Assembly (NCBI GenBank): GCA_965227265.1
Contig: OZ245738.1
Span: forward strand, 1,674,001 to 1,738,000
Direction of reading: 5' to 3'
Origin: UBA2336 sp965227265
GTDB taxonomy: Bacteria; Bacteroidota; Bacteroidia; Cytophagales; Cyclobacteriaceae
Length of the DNA stretch: 64,000 nt
The position numbers and the translations under genes are program-made. The notes under the pieces were generated by a model, which made no database searches, was not told the origin of the DNA, and saw only the letters and a list, made by a program, of their open reading frames with translations. Shown here in pieces: positions 8,839 through 16,538 of this stretch (positions are counted from its first letter, which is position 1; each line of letters starts with the position of its first letter).

Positions 8839-9915
8839 TTAGTCAACCCATTCTGCTACGAATAAATTCGTATCGCGTGTTCCGCTATTGTTTCGGTTAG
8901 ATGACCACACCAATTTCTTTCCATCAGGCGAGAACATGGGGAACGAATCAAATATGCCATCGAAGGTAATTTGCTCAAGATCTGAGCCATTTTCATTCAC
9001 CATAAACAAATTGAATTGGAAGCCGCGCTGGCCATGATGATTCGAAGAGAAGATAATCTTCTTTCCATCCGGAGTATAGAAAGGTGCCCAGTTAGCCTTA
9101 CCCAACTTAGTAATTTGTTTTAGGTCTGATCCGTCTACGTTACACGTGAAGATTTCCATCTTCGTTGGCGCAACTAGTCCTTGCTTCAAATAATCGAGAT
9201 ACTCTTTCTTCTCTTCTTCCGTTGTAAAGCGCGAAGCACGGAAAACAATTTTCTTTCCATCCGGTGAAAAAAATGCTCCACCGTCATAGCCAAGTTCGTT
9301 TGTGATTTGTTTCACGTTTGATCCATCAATATCCATCGTATACAAATCAAGGTCACCGTTACGAGTTGATGTAAAAACAATTTTATCTCCTTTTGGTGAA
9401 AGTGTTGCTTCTGCATCGTAACCAGGTGTTGTTGTCAATGGCTTCTTGATATTTCCTTTCAGGTCCGCAATAAAAATATCGTATGTATCATAGATCGGCC
9501 AGAGATACTTTCCACCCGGAACGCGTTCCGGATCTTTCGGACAATCCTTACCTCCTAAATGTGTTGACGCAAACAAAATGGTTTTATCACCTGGCATAAA
9601 GAACGAACACGTTGTTCTTCCCTCGCCATTGCTAATGCGCTGTGGCTGATTCTTTTTAAGATCAGACTTGTTTACATCGAGGTAGTAAATCTGATCGCAC
9701 GTGTTGCCCCAGGCTTTATTGTTCGATTGAAAGGTTAGCAATTTGCTGTTGAAGCTCCAGTACGCTTCAGCATTATCTGCTCCGAATGTTAATTGCTTGA
9801 TATTTTTTAAGTGCGTTTCCTTAAGATAAAGAAGTGAATCTTTACCGGTTTTCATCTGTGCCGAAGCAACAGAAACACTGATTGTGATCAGAAGAACAAT
9901 ACAAAATGCGCGCAT
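8839..9915 (-). CDS. Exported TolB-like beta-propeller protein
   Basis: 358 residues. An N-terminal signal peptide (about 1-20, cleavage likely after ASA) is followed by repeated WD40-like PD40 blades, recognisable as SPDGKKIVFRASR, TPDGKKIIFSSNH and SPDGKKLVWSSNR. These blades form a beta-propeller like that of TolB and are common in exported Bacteroidota proteins. Its function is probably binding, in the periplasm or at the cell surface. There is no peptidase domain, so it is not a complete DPP-type enzyme. It follows the acyl-CoA ligase by about 30 bases on the same strand and may share its transcript, ending at the 8775-8817 terminator. Confidence 0.8.
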   Translation of the reverse strand: MRAFCIVLLITISVSVASAQMKTGKDSLLYLKETHLKNIKQLTFGADNAEAYWSFNSKLLTFQSNNKAWGNTCDQIYYLDVNKSDLKKNQPQRISNGEGRTTCSFFMPGDKTILFASTHLGGKDCPKDPERVPGGKYLWPIYDTYDIFIADLKGNIKKPLTTTPGYDAEATLSPKGDKIVFTSTRNGDLDLYTMDIDGSNVKQITNELGYDGGAFFSPDGKKIVFRASRFTTEEEKKEYLDYLKQGLVAPTKMEIFTCNVDGSDLKQITKLGKANWAPFYTPDGKKIIFSSNHHGQRGFQFNLFMVNENGSDLEQITFDGIFDSFPMFSPDGKKLVWSSNRNNSGTRDTNLFVAEWVD

Positions 9916-9947
9916 TATTTTTTTGGATTTGAAATAATGCGCAAAGA

Positions 9948-11618
9948 TTACTTCGCTTCTTCTTCTTTCAAAGCACGCCTCAGGATTTTACCAACATTTG
10001 TTTTGGGTAAGTCGGTGCGGAAGACTACGTATTTAGGTACTTTATAGTTTGTGAGATTCTCATGGAGGTATTTTTTCAATTCTTCCTCCGTAAGTGACTG
10101 ATCCTTCTTCACAATAAACAGTTTAATGGCTTCACCCGACTTTTCATCCGGCACACCAATGGCTGCAACTTCCAGTACTTTCGGGTGGCCAGCAACCACA
10201 TTTTCAATCTCATTGGGAAACACATTAAAGCCTGAAACTTTAATCATGTCTTTCTTGCGATCAACGATCTTAAAGAAACCATCGGTGTCCATTAAGCCAA
10301 TGTCACCTGTCTTGAACCAATCGCCTTCAAAAAACACTCCGGCATTATCTTTTTCCCAATATCCTTTCATTACCTGTGGTCCACGCGCACAAATCTCTCC
10401 GCGTTCACCTTGGGGCAATTGATTACCGGCATCATCAAAGATTGCAACCTCTGTGCTCGGCATCGGTAAACCAATCGTTCCCAGTCTGTGCGTTCCATCC
10501 AATGGATTACAGCACAACACCGGAGATGTTTCGCTCAATCCATATCCTTCAACCAAAGGTGCCTTAGTTACTTCTTCCCACTTTTTAGCAACAACATCTT
10601 GCACAGCCATTCCACCGCCAACTGCGCCTTTCAGGTTTGAGAAATCAAGATCAGCAAATGCAGGATTATGGAGCAAGCCGTTAAATAATGTATTAACACC
10701 AGTAATGATGGTGAACTTATGCTTCTTCAACTCTTTGCAGAAGCCCTTCATGTCGCGCGGATTGGTAATAAGAATACTTTTCGCACCAACTGTAAACATC
10801 AATAATCCGTTTACCGATAAGGCAAAGATGTGATACATCGGAATGGCAGTGATGATGATCTCCTGATCTACTTTTTGCTTAAGGAATGGCGAGAACCAAT
10901 AGGTGATCATCGAATTATGTGCAACAAGATTGCCATGCGAAAGCTGTGCACCTTTTGCAACACCAGTCGTACCTCCTGTATATTGAAGTACAGCATTATC
11001 TTTTATTGTGATCTCTGGTTTTGTAAACTTCAGTGCTGCACCTTTCTTCATCACCTCTTTAAAAGATGTTGTTTTCGGTAAATGATACGCAGGCACCATT
11101 CGCTTTACATACTTTACAACGAAGTTTGTGAGTGTTCCTTTAAAGCCAGGTATCAAATCACCGATCTCTGTAACAATTATATGTTTGATTGCTGTTGATG
11201 CAATTATCTTTTCGAGGTTACTGGCAAAGTTGGCAACAATAACAATTGCTTTCGCACCGCTGTCTTTAAACTGATGCTCCATCTCACGCGGAGTATACAA
11301 TGGATTTGTATTCACCACGGTTAATCCTGCGCGTAAGGCTCCGAAGAATGCGATCGGAAATTGTAACAAGTTTGGCATTTGAATGGCGATGCGATCACCT
11401 TTTTGTAATCCAATGCTTTGTAAGTATGCAGCAAAATCTTTTGAAAGCTTATCGGTTTCACCGTAGGTCATTTCAACACCCATGTTCTCAAACGCTACCC
11501 GGTCTTTAAATTTCTCACAGCTCTTCTCAAACATTTCAACAACTGAGCTGTAGTCGTAAAGCTTGATCTCGGCAGGAATGCCTTCAGGGTAATTTTTGAT
11601 CCAGGGAAAGTTTGCCAT
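9948..11618 (-). CDS. fadD: Long-chain fatty acid-CoA ligase
   Basis: An AMP-forming acyl-CoA synthetase (ANL superfamily) of 556 residues from the preferred ATG at 11618, giving MANFPWIKNYPEG, the usual FadD-like N-terminus. An in-frame extension to 11696 is probably not translated because it crosses a repeat hairpin. Visible motifs are the P-loop-like YTGGTTGVAKGA, the adenylation motif EGYGLSETSP, GDIG with a downstream DRKKDMIKVSGFNVFP hinge, and the C-terminal catalytic Lys in NVGKILRRAL. It activates fatty acids to acyl-CoA for beta-oxidation or lipid synthesis, and is cytoplasmic or membrane-peripheral. Confidence 0.92.
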   Translation of the reverse strand: MANFPWIKNYPEGIPAEIKLYDYSSVVEMFEKSCEKFKDRVAFENMGVEMTYGETDKLSKDFAAYLQSIGLQKGDRIAIQMPNLLQFPIAFFGALRAGLTVVNTNPLYTPREMEHQFKDSGAKAIVIVANFASNLEKIIASTAIKHIIVTEIGDLIPGFKGTLTNFVVKYVKRMVPAYHLPKTTSFKEVMKKGAALKFTKPEITIKDNAVLQYTGGTTGVAKGAQLSHGNLVAHNSMITYWFSPFLKQKVDQEIIITAIPMYHIFALSVNGLLMFTVGAKSILITNPRDMKGFCKELKKHKFTIITGVNTLFNGLLHNPAFADLDFSNLKGAVGGGMAVQDVVAKKWEEVTKAPLVEGYGLSETSPVLCCNPLDGTHRLGTIGLPMPSTEVAIFDDAGNQLPQGERGEICARGPQVMKGYWEKDNAGVFFEGDWFKTGDIGLMDTDGFFKIVDRKKDMIKVSGFNVFPNEIENVVAGHPKVLEVAAIGVPDEKSGEAIKLFIVKKDQSLTEEELKKYLHENLTNYKVPKYVVFRTDLPKTNVGKILRRALKEEEAK

Positions 11619-11654
11619 TACACGTACGTTAGTTCTTAAAGTGTGAAGATAACA

Positions 11655-11674
11655 GTCTTCGACTGCGCTCAGAC
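11655..11674. repeat. Dispersed hairpin motif CTTCGACTnCGCTCAG
   Basis: GTCT and AGAC flank the 16-base motif (11658-11673). Copies with one variable base occur at 8791, 44710, 48878 and 49738, mostly inside hairpins or palindromic elements. Here it lies just upstream of the acyl-CoA ligase start. Confidence 0.6.
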
Positions 11675-11681
11675 TTTCTTT

Positions 11682-11713
11682 AATAAAAAAAGTCACCCTG
11701 TTGTAGGATGACT
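11682..11713 (-). terminator. Terminator of the tRNA-like RNA
   Basis: On the minus strand an AGTCATCCT/AGGGTGACT stem (11691-11713) with a small loop runs into a T-rich tract (A run at 11685-11690). It lies about 33 bases after the encoded CCA of the tRNA-like gene and before the acyl-CoA ligase, so it most simply ends that RNA. Confidence 0.7.
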
Positions 11714-11745
11714 CTGCACATACCTTCTGCTGACTTAACTAACCT

Positions 11746-11894
11746 TGGCTGTAAGGGAAGGCTTCGAACCTCCACGGAGAAGTTAGCTACAGGACATAAG
11801 AGAACTTTTAGTGGTCAACCCATTACCCTGCGTTTATCCTTGACTCTCCACCCCCGAGACAGGAGGGCTTGTCTGCCAATTTCAACACCTTACA
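11746..11894 (-). ncRNA. tRNA-like RNA with a 77-nt variable domain
   Basis: Read on the minus strand, this gives almost all parts of a tRNA. A 7-bp acceptor stem is TGTAAGG (11894-11888) with CCTTACA (11756-11750), then G73 and an encoded CCA (11748-11746). A 3-bp D stem with a leucine-type 11-nt loop spans 11885-11869. The anticodon arm is CCCTC-CTGTCTC-GGGGG (11867-11851). The T arm is GGAGG-TTCGAAG-CCTTC (11773-11757). The variable region is 77 nt (11850-11774) instead of the usual 4-20. It is closed by GGAGA/TCTCC and contains two further helices that cross each other: GTCAA (11844-11840) with TTGAC (11818-11814), and AGGATAA with TTATgtCCT-like 11799-11791. The anticodon would be GUC (Asp) on a class II body, with an unusual U at position 37. 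A promoter and a terminator flank it. It may be a specialised or regulatory tRNA-like RNA, or a divergent tRNA. I do not recognise a named family. Confidence 0.7.
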
Positions 11895-11909
11895 TTGTAA
11901 TTACTTCAA

Positions 11910-11941
11910 CAAAGTAAACTAATGACTGCTATATATTTCAA
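11910..11941 (-). promoter_or_regulatory. Candidate promoter of the tRNA-like RNA
   Basis: On the minus strand a TTG at 11941-11939 lies 21 bases from TTACTTTG (11917-11910), close to the TAnnTTTG -7 consensus. Transcription would start a few bases before the tRNA-like 5' end at 11894. The opposite-strand Lrp-type gene starts at 12018, so this is a divergent intergenic region. Confidence 0.5.
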
Positions 11942-12017
11942 GTAAGTGACACAAAAATTGAATATTTTTTAATAAATAGCATAATAGTTAATAGATATTC
12001 AAAATTAGGTATTGGAA

Positions 12018-12482
12018 ATGGGCAAAAATTATGAAATCGATAATACTGACCTCAAAATCCTCGAGATTCTTCGAGATGACGCCAAAAAACCATTTACTGA
12101 GGTCGCCCGGAGGGTTAACGTTTCACAGGGAACTGTTCATGTGCGTATGACAAAGCTCGAAGAAGCCGGAATTGTTGAAAAAACCACATTAAAGCTCAAT
12201 TACGCACGATTGGGCTACGACATCACAGCTTTCATCGGTATCTTCCTGGAAAAGAGCGCGTTATATGACAAAGTTGTCTCCCGACTCAAGGAGATTCAGG
12301 AAATCACCAGCATTCATTATACAACCGGCAACTATTCTATGTTCGTAAAAATCCACTGTCGTGATACAAATCACCTCAAGGAGGTACTTCACGATAAAAT
12401 GCAGCAAGTAGATGGTATTGAGCGCACTGAGACAATGATCTCTCTGGAGGAAAGCCTCGACCGAAATCTTAACCTCTCTTGA
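12018..12482 (+). CDS. Lrp/AsnC family transcriptional regulator
   Basis: 154 residues, the normal length of this family. The N-terminal AsnC-type helix-turn-helix spans about 1-60 (IDNTDLKILEILRDDAKKPFTEVARRVNVSQGTVHVRM). The C-terminal RAM/AsnC ligand-binding ferredoxin-like domain covers about 65-140. I prefer the ATG at 12018 over an in-frame TTG at 12012. Members sense amino acids and form octamers that wrap DNA. The suf operon begins 85 bases downstream on the same strand, but suf has its own promoter-like sequence. The targets are unknown. Confidence 0.9.
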   Translation: MGKNYEIDNTDLKILEILRDDAKKPFTEVARRVNVSQGTVHVRMTKLEEAGIVEKTTLKLNYARLGYDITAFIGIFLEKSALYDKVVSRLKEIQEITSIHYTTGNYSMFVKIHCRDTNHLKEVLHDKMQQVDGIERTETMISLEESLDRNLNLS

Positions 12483-12529
12483 TACCGAAAGTTGCGGTGC
12501 TGGAGAACCAATTTCCGCTGTTTCTGTTG

Positions 12530-12537
12530 TATATTTG
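12530..12537 (+). promoter_or_regulatory. Candidate -7 box of the suf operon promoter
   Basis: TATATTTG matches the Bacteroidota -7 consensus TAnnTTTG exactly and lies 30 bases before the sufB ATG. No TTG is present at the expected -33 distance, so the promoter may need an activator or tolerate a weak -33. Confidence 0.4.
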
Positions 12538-12567
12538 CGAGTTATTTAAACTGAGTCTAAAGAAGGC

Positions 12568-14013
12568 ATGAGCAAAGACAACCAACTGCTGGAAGAATTA
12601 ACCTCGAAGGAATACGAGCATGGCTGGAATGTCAGTATGGAGACGGATTCAGCCCCCAAAGGGCTTGATGAGGACACTGTACGATTTATCTCTGCGCGCA
12701 AGAACGAACCTGAATGGATGCTCGAATGGCGCCTGAAAGCATTTCGTTTATGGTCTAAGATGGTAGAGCCGAAATGGCCTAACGTCACCTACCCTGCTAT
12801 CAATTATCAGGATATCATTTACTACTCTGCTCCGAAGCAAAGTGCCAAGCCGAAAAACATAGAAGATGTTGATCCTGAGTTGATCAAGACTTTTGAAAAG
12901 CTGGGCATTTCTTTGACAGAACAAAAAAGATTAACAGGCATAGCGGTTGACGCGGTAATTGACAGTGTTTCAGTCGCAACAACATTTAAAGATAAACTCG
13001 GTGAGCTTGGCATCATCTTCTGCTCGTTCAGCGAAGCGGTGCGTGAACATCCGGATCTAATTAAAAAATATCTCGGCTCTGTTGTGCCGATGAGCGATAA
13101 CTACTTTGCAGCCTTAAACTCCGCTGTATTCAGCGATGGTTCATTCTGCTACATTCCAAAAGGCGTTCGGTGCCCGATGGAATTATCAACGTACTTTAGA
13201 ATTAACGCAGCCAACACCGGTCAGTTCGAAAGAACATTGATCGTTGCCGATGAAGGCTCTTATGTTAGCTACCTCGAAGGCTGTACCGCTCCTATGCGTG
13301 ATGAAAATCAATTGCATGCAGCGGTAGTTGAGATCTATGCGATGAAAGATTCGCAGGTAAAGTATTCAACCGTACAAAACTGGTATCCAGGCGATAAGAA
13401 TGGTAAAGGCGGTATCTACAACTTCGTAACGAAGCGTGCTTTATGTGCCGGTGATAACTCAAAAGTTTCCTGGACTCAAGTTGAAACAGGTTCAGCGATT
13501 ACGTGGAAATATCCTTCCTGCATTTTAAAAGGAGATAATTCTTCCGGAGAATTCTATTCAGTTGCTGTAACGAACAACTATCAGCAAGCCGATACTGGAA
13601 CGAAAATGATTCACATCGGTAAGAACACGAAGTCACGCATTGTATCGAAAGGAATTTCTGCCGGACATTCACAGAACAGCTATCGTGGCCAAGTTCATAT
13701 TTTAAAACGTGCAGAAGGTTCGCGTAATTTTTCGCAATGTGATTCATTATTGATGGGCGATCAGTGCGGTGCACATACGTTCCCTTACATTGATGTAGAG
13801 AACAACTCAGCAAAAGTTGAACACGAAGCAACCACATCTAAAATTGGTGAAGATCAAATCTTCTATTGCCAGCAACGCGGTATCGATGAAGAATCGGCAG
13901 TTGCGTTGATTGTAAATGGATACGCAAAAGAAGTATTGAGCCAATTACCAATGGAATTTGCAGTAGAAGCACAGAAGTTATTGGCGTTGACTTTAGAAGG
14001 AAGCGTTGGTTAA
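12568..14013 (+). CDS. sufB: Fe-S cluster assembly scaffold SufB
   Basis: 481 residues, the family length. The C-terminal SufBD beta-helix is clear (SKGISAGHSQNSYRGQV, NFSQCDSLLMG, VEHEATTSKIGEDQIFYCQQRGI). SufB with SufC2 and SufD builds and transfers Fe-S clusters in the cytoplasm. It is first in the sufB-[four-helix bundle]-sufC-sufD-sufS-sufE-DUF59-bacilliredoxin run. The stop at 14011 is followed by a palindromic repeat and an inserted gene before sufC, although sufB and sufC are normally adjacent. Confidence 0.97.
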   Translation: MSKDNQLLEELTSKEYEHGWNVSMETDSAPKGLDEDTVRFISARKNEPEWMLEWRLKAFRLWSKMVEPKWPNVTYPAINYQDIIYYSAPKQSAKPKNIEDVDPELIKTFEKLGISLTEQKRLTGIAVDAVIDSVSVATTFKDKLGELGIIFCSFSEAVREHPDLIKKYLGSVVPMSDNYFAALNSAVFSDGSFCYIPKGVRCPMELSTYFRINAANTGQFERTLIVADEGSYVSYLEGCTAPMRDENQLHAAVVEIYAMKDSQVKYSTVQNWYPGDKNGKGGIYNFVTKRALCAGDNSKVSWTQVETGSAITWKYPSCILKGDNSSGEFYSVAVTNNYQQADTGTKMIHIGKNTKSRIVSKGISAGHSQNSYRGQVHILKRAEGSRNFSQCDSLLMGDQCGAHTFPYIDVENNSAKVEHEATTSKIGEDQIFYCQQRGIDEESAVALIVNGYAKEVLSQLPMEFAVEAQKLLALTLEGSVG

Positions 14014-14038
14014 TATTTCGAATTTGAAATTTCGAATT
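14013..14038. repeat. AATTCGAAATT-type palindromic repeat
   Basis: ATATTTCGAATTTGAAATTT followed by CGAATT forms a palindrome-like block directly after the sufB stop and before the inserted four-helix-bundle gene. Its reverse complement resembles 6516-6542, and a weaker relative follows the inserted gene at about 14445-14471. Confidence 0.5.
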
Positions 14039-14443
14039 GTGGCGACTATAAAATCATTTGAGGACATTGACTTTTGGCAGAAGGCCAGAGCTTTATCAAT
14101 TGAGATTTATGCTAAAACGCTGGAAGGATCTTTTTCAAGAGATTTCAGTCTTCGCGATCAAATTAATAGAGCGTCCGGATCGATTATGGACAATATCGCG
14201 GAAGGATTTGAAAGAGGTGGTAATAAGGAATTCATTCAATTTCTTTCTTACTCAAAAGGATCTTGTGGAGAAGTTCGTTCACAACTTTTGAGAGCTAAAG
14301 ATCGAAAGCATTTAAGTGATGAAGATTTCGAACAACTCTCAGCCAAAGCTCTTGAAGTTGGGAAACAGATTGGAGGTTTTATGAACTATCTGTCTAAGTC
14401 TGAAATTAAAGGAACCAAGTTTATAAAGAGAAACGATAACTAA
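14039..14443 (+). CDS. Four-helix bundle protein (S23/IVP family)
   Basis: 134 residues from a GTG at 14039, giving MATIKSFEDIDFWQKAR. The reading frame is also open to a TTG at 14006 inside sufB. The sequence has the family signatures: DIDFWQKARALS at the start, then LRDQINRASGSIMDNIAEGFERGGNKEFIQFL. Members fold as a pentameric four-helix bundle and are often found within rRNA intervening sequences or as stray single genes. Their function is unknown. Its place between sufB and sufC, flanked by AT-rich palindromes, points to insertion into the operon without loss of suf reading frames. Confidence 0.88.
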   Translation: MATIKSFEDIDFWQKARALSIEIYAKTLEGSFSRDFSLRDQINRASGSIMDNIAEGFERGGNKEFIQFLSYSKGSCGEVRSQLLRAKDRKHLSDEDFEQLSAKALEVGKQIGGFMNYLSKSEIKGTKFIKRNDN

Positions 14444-14472
14444 TTCAAAATTTTAAATACGAAATTCAAAGA

Positions 14473-15228
14473 ATGTTAAGCATAAAGAATTTACAAGCAA
14501 AGATTGGCGATAAGCAGATCCTTAATGGTATCAACTTAGACGTAAAGCCGGGAGAAGTACACGCTATCATGGGACCAAATGGTTCCGGAAAGAGCACACT
14601 TGCTTCAGTATTAGCCGGTCGTGAAGAATTTGAAGTTTCCGAAGGTGAAGTAATTTATAATGGAAAGAACTTATTAGAGTTCTCGCCTGAAGATCGCGCA
14701 CGCGAAGGCGTGTTCCTGGCATTTCAATATCCGGTTGAGATTCCGGGTGTGAGCACGATTAACTTCATGAAGACTGCTGTAAATCAAATCAGAAAGTACA
14801 GAGGTCAGGAAACGCTAGATGCTGTTTCATTCCTAGGTGTGATGAAAGAAAAAATGAAGCTGGTTGAGATTGATCAATCTCTATTGAATCGTTCGTTGAA
14901 TGAAGGCTTCTCAGGCGGTGAAAAGAAACGTAACGAAATCTTCCAGATGGCGATGCTTGAACCCAAGCTTTCTATTCTGGACGAAACAGATTCAGGTCTT
15001 GATATCGATGCGTTAAAAATTGTTGCCAACGGTGTTAATAAGCTTCGCACAAGTAATAATTCTACAATTGTTGTAACACACTATCAGCGTTTGCTGGAAT
15101 ATATCGTTCCTGATTTTGTTCACGTGTTATACAAAGGCAAGATTGTGAAGTCAGGCGGTAAAGAGCTTGCGCTTGAGCTTGAAGCAAAAGGATACGACTG
15201 GATTAAAGACGAGGTAGCCGTAGCGTAA
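14473..15228 (+). CDS. sufC: Fe-S cluster assembly ATPase SufC
   Basis: 251 residues of an ABC-type ATPase. Walker A is MGPNGSGKSTL (about 35-45), the signature is SGGEKKRNEIFQM, and Walker B is LSILDETDSGLDIDAL. The ETDSGLD ending in place of the usual EPTSGLD is characteristic of SufC. It powers the SufBCD scaffold. The start is 29 bases after the inserted four-helix-bundle gene, and sufD begins one base after its stop. Confidence 0.97.
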   Translation: MLSIKNLQAKIGDKQILNGINLDVKPGEVHAIMGPNGSGKSTLASVLAGREEFEVSEGEVIYNGKNLLEFSPEDRAREGVFLAFQYPVEIPGVSTINFMKTAVNQIRKYRGQETLDAVSFLGVMKEKMKLVEIDQSLLNRSLNEGFSGGEKKRNEIFQMAMLEPKLSILDETDSGLDIDALKIVANGVNKLRTSNNSTIVVTHYQRLLEYIVPDFVHVLYKGKIVKSGGKELALELEAKGYDWIKDEVAVA

Positions 15229-15229
15229 G

Positions 15230-16537
15230 ATGAGTACAGTTACTACCAGCAAAAGCTTCAGCGACATTATCAGCAGCTTTCAAACCGTAAAATTTGGTGA
15301 AGCTACTGAGAGCCGTAAAAAAGCAATTGAAATATTAGAAAGAAAAGGGTTGCCTGGAAGCAAGCATGAAGAATACCGCTTCACCCCGCTTACCCGTGCC
15401 ATTGATAATATTTTTACCTGGAAAAATGAGGTCGCTCCGACTCAGCTTACTTCCATTGAACAATATCTAATACCAGGACTTGATGCCAACATTATTGTTT
15501 TCATCAACGGAAAGTATTCTGAAAGCTTTTCAAAAATTATCAGCCCAGCTAACGAGGTTAAGATCAAATCATTATACGAGGCTTTTCAATCTGAGAAAGA
15601 ATTAGTTGCTGAGTATTTTGATAAGCTTGTTAGTATTGAAGCTGATCCGTTCGCAGCCATGAACTCATCCTTCTGGCAGGAAGGATTTTTTATTCATGTT
15701 CCGGCAAACACGACCGTTCAAAAACCGGTCTTCATTTTACATATCAACGATACAAATCAAGTTCAGGTAATTGCGCATACACGTTTACTTGTGATTGTTG
15801 AGAATGGAAGCAAGCTCAGTATCATCGAAAAGTTTAATACAATCGGTGAGAATGCTTCGTTGCATACATTCACGGAAGAGGTCGTTATTAAAGAAAACGC
15901 AGGTCTGGAGTATTGCAAGATTCAGAACGATGCTGGTAAATCTTATCAGGTTGCAAACACCAATATTCATCAAGCTGATTCAAGTCGTGTAGATACTTTC
16001 ACACTTACACTAAACGGACAAATCGTTCGCAATAACTTCGCTATCACGATTGCCGGAGAAAAATGCGAATCACATTTCAACGGCTTGTACATGATCAATG
16101 CAAACACCTTGACTGATAACCATACTGTTGTTGATCACCAGAAGCCAAACTCGTTCAGCAACGAAATGTATAAAGGTGTTCTCGATGGAAATTCAAAAGG
16201 AGTTTTTAACGGAAAGATCTTTGTTCGCCCTCAGGCACAGAAGACAAACGCGTTTCAATCGAACCGAAACATTGCCCTCTCTCCTAACGCAGCTATTAAT
16301 ACCAAACCACAACTAGAGATTTGGGCTGATGATGTGAAATGTTCACATGGCTGTACGATTGGTCAGCTGGATGAAGAAGCATTATTCTATTTGCAAAGCA
16401 GAGGCATCGATAAAGCAACTGCACAAGGCATGATGCTATACGCGTTTACAGCAGAGACATTAAAGACGATCTCAAACGAAACCTTAAAAGCATACGTTGA
16501 TTCATTGATCAGCGAACGCTTGCATAAAAACTTTTAA
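15230..16537 (+). CDS. sufD: Fe-S cluster assembly protein SufD
   Basis: 435 residues. The SufBD C-terminal domain is evident (SHFNGLYMINANTLTDNHTVVDHQKP, DDVKCSHGCTIGQLDEEALFYLQSRGI). It is the partner of SufB and SufC in the cytoplasmic scaffold and contributes to iron entry. It lies one base after sufC and one base before sufS, so it is translationally coupled within the operon. Confidence 0.96.
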   Translation: MSTVTTSKSFSDIISSFQTVKFGEATESRKKAIEILERKGLPGSKHEEYRFTPLTRAIDNIFTWKNEVAPTQLTSIEQYLIPGLDANIIVFINGKYSESFSKIISPANEVKIKSLYEAFQSEKELVAEYFDKLVSIEADPFAAMNSSFWQEGFFIHVPANTTVQKPVFILHINDTNQVQVIAHTRLLVIVENGSKLSIIEKFNTIGENASLHTFTEEVVIKENAGLEYCKIQNDAGKSYQVANTNIHQADSSRVDTFTLTLNGQIVRNNFAITIAGEKCESHFNGLYMINANTLTDNHTVVDHQKPNSFSNEMYKGVLDGNSKGVFNGKIFVRPQAQKTNAFQSNRNIALSPNAAINTKPQLEIWADDVKCSHGCTIGQLDEEALFYLQSRGIDKATAQGMMLYAFTAETLKTISNETLKAYVDSLISERLHKNF

Positions 16538-16538
16538 C

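Noticed and set aside
11619..11696. N-terminal extension of the acyl-CoA ligase
   Set aside because: It is translated from the dispersed hairpin motif; the ATG at 11618 matches the usual N-terminus of the family.
11746..11894. tmRNA, or a tRNA-Leu with a group I intron
   Set aside because: A tmRNA has no anticodon arm and carries a tag reading frame. The 77-nt insert is too short for a group I intron, lacks the conserved P/Q/R/S elements, and lies in the variable region rather than in the anticodon.
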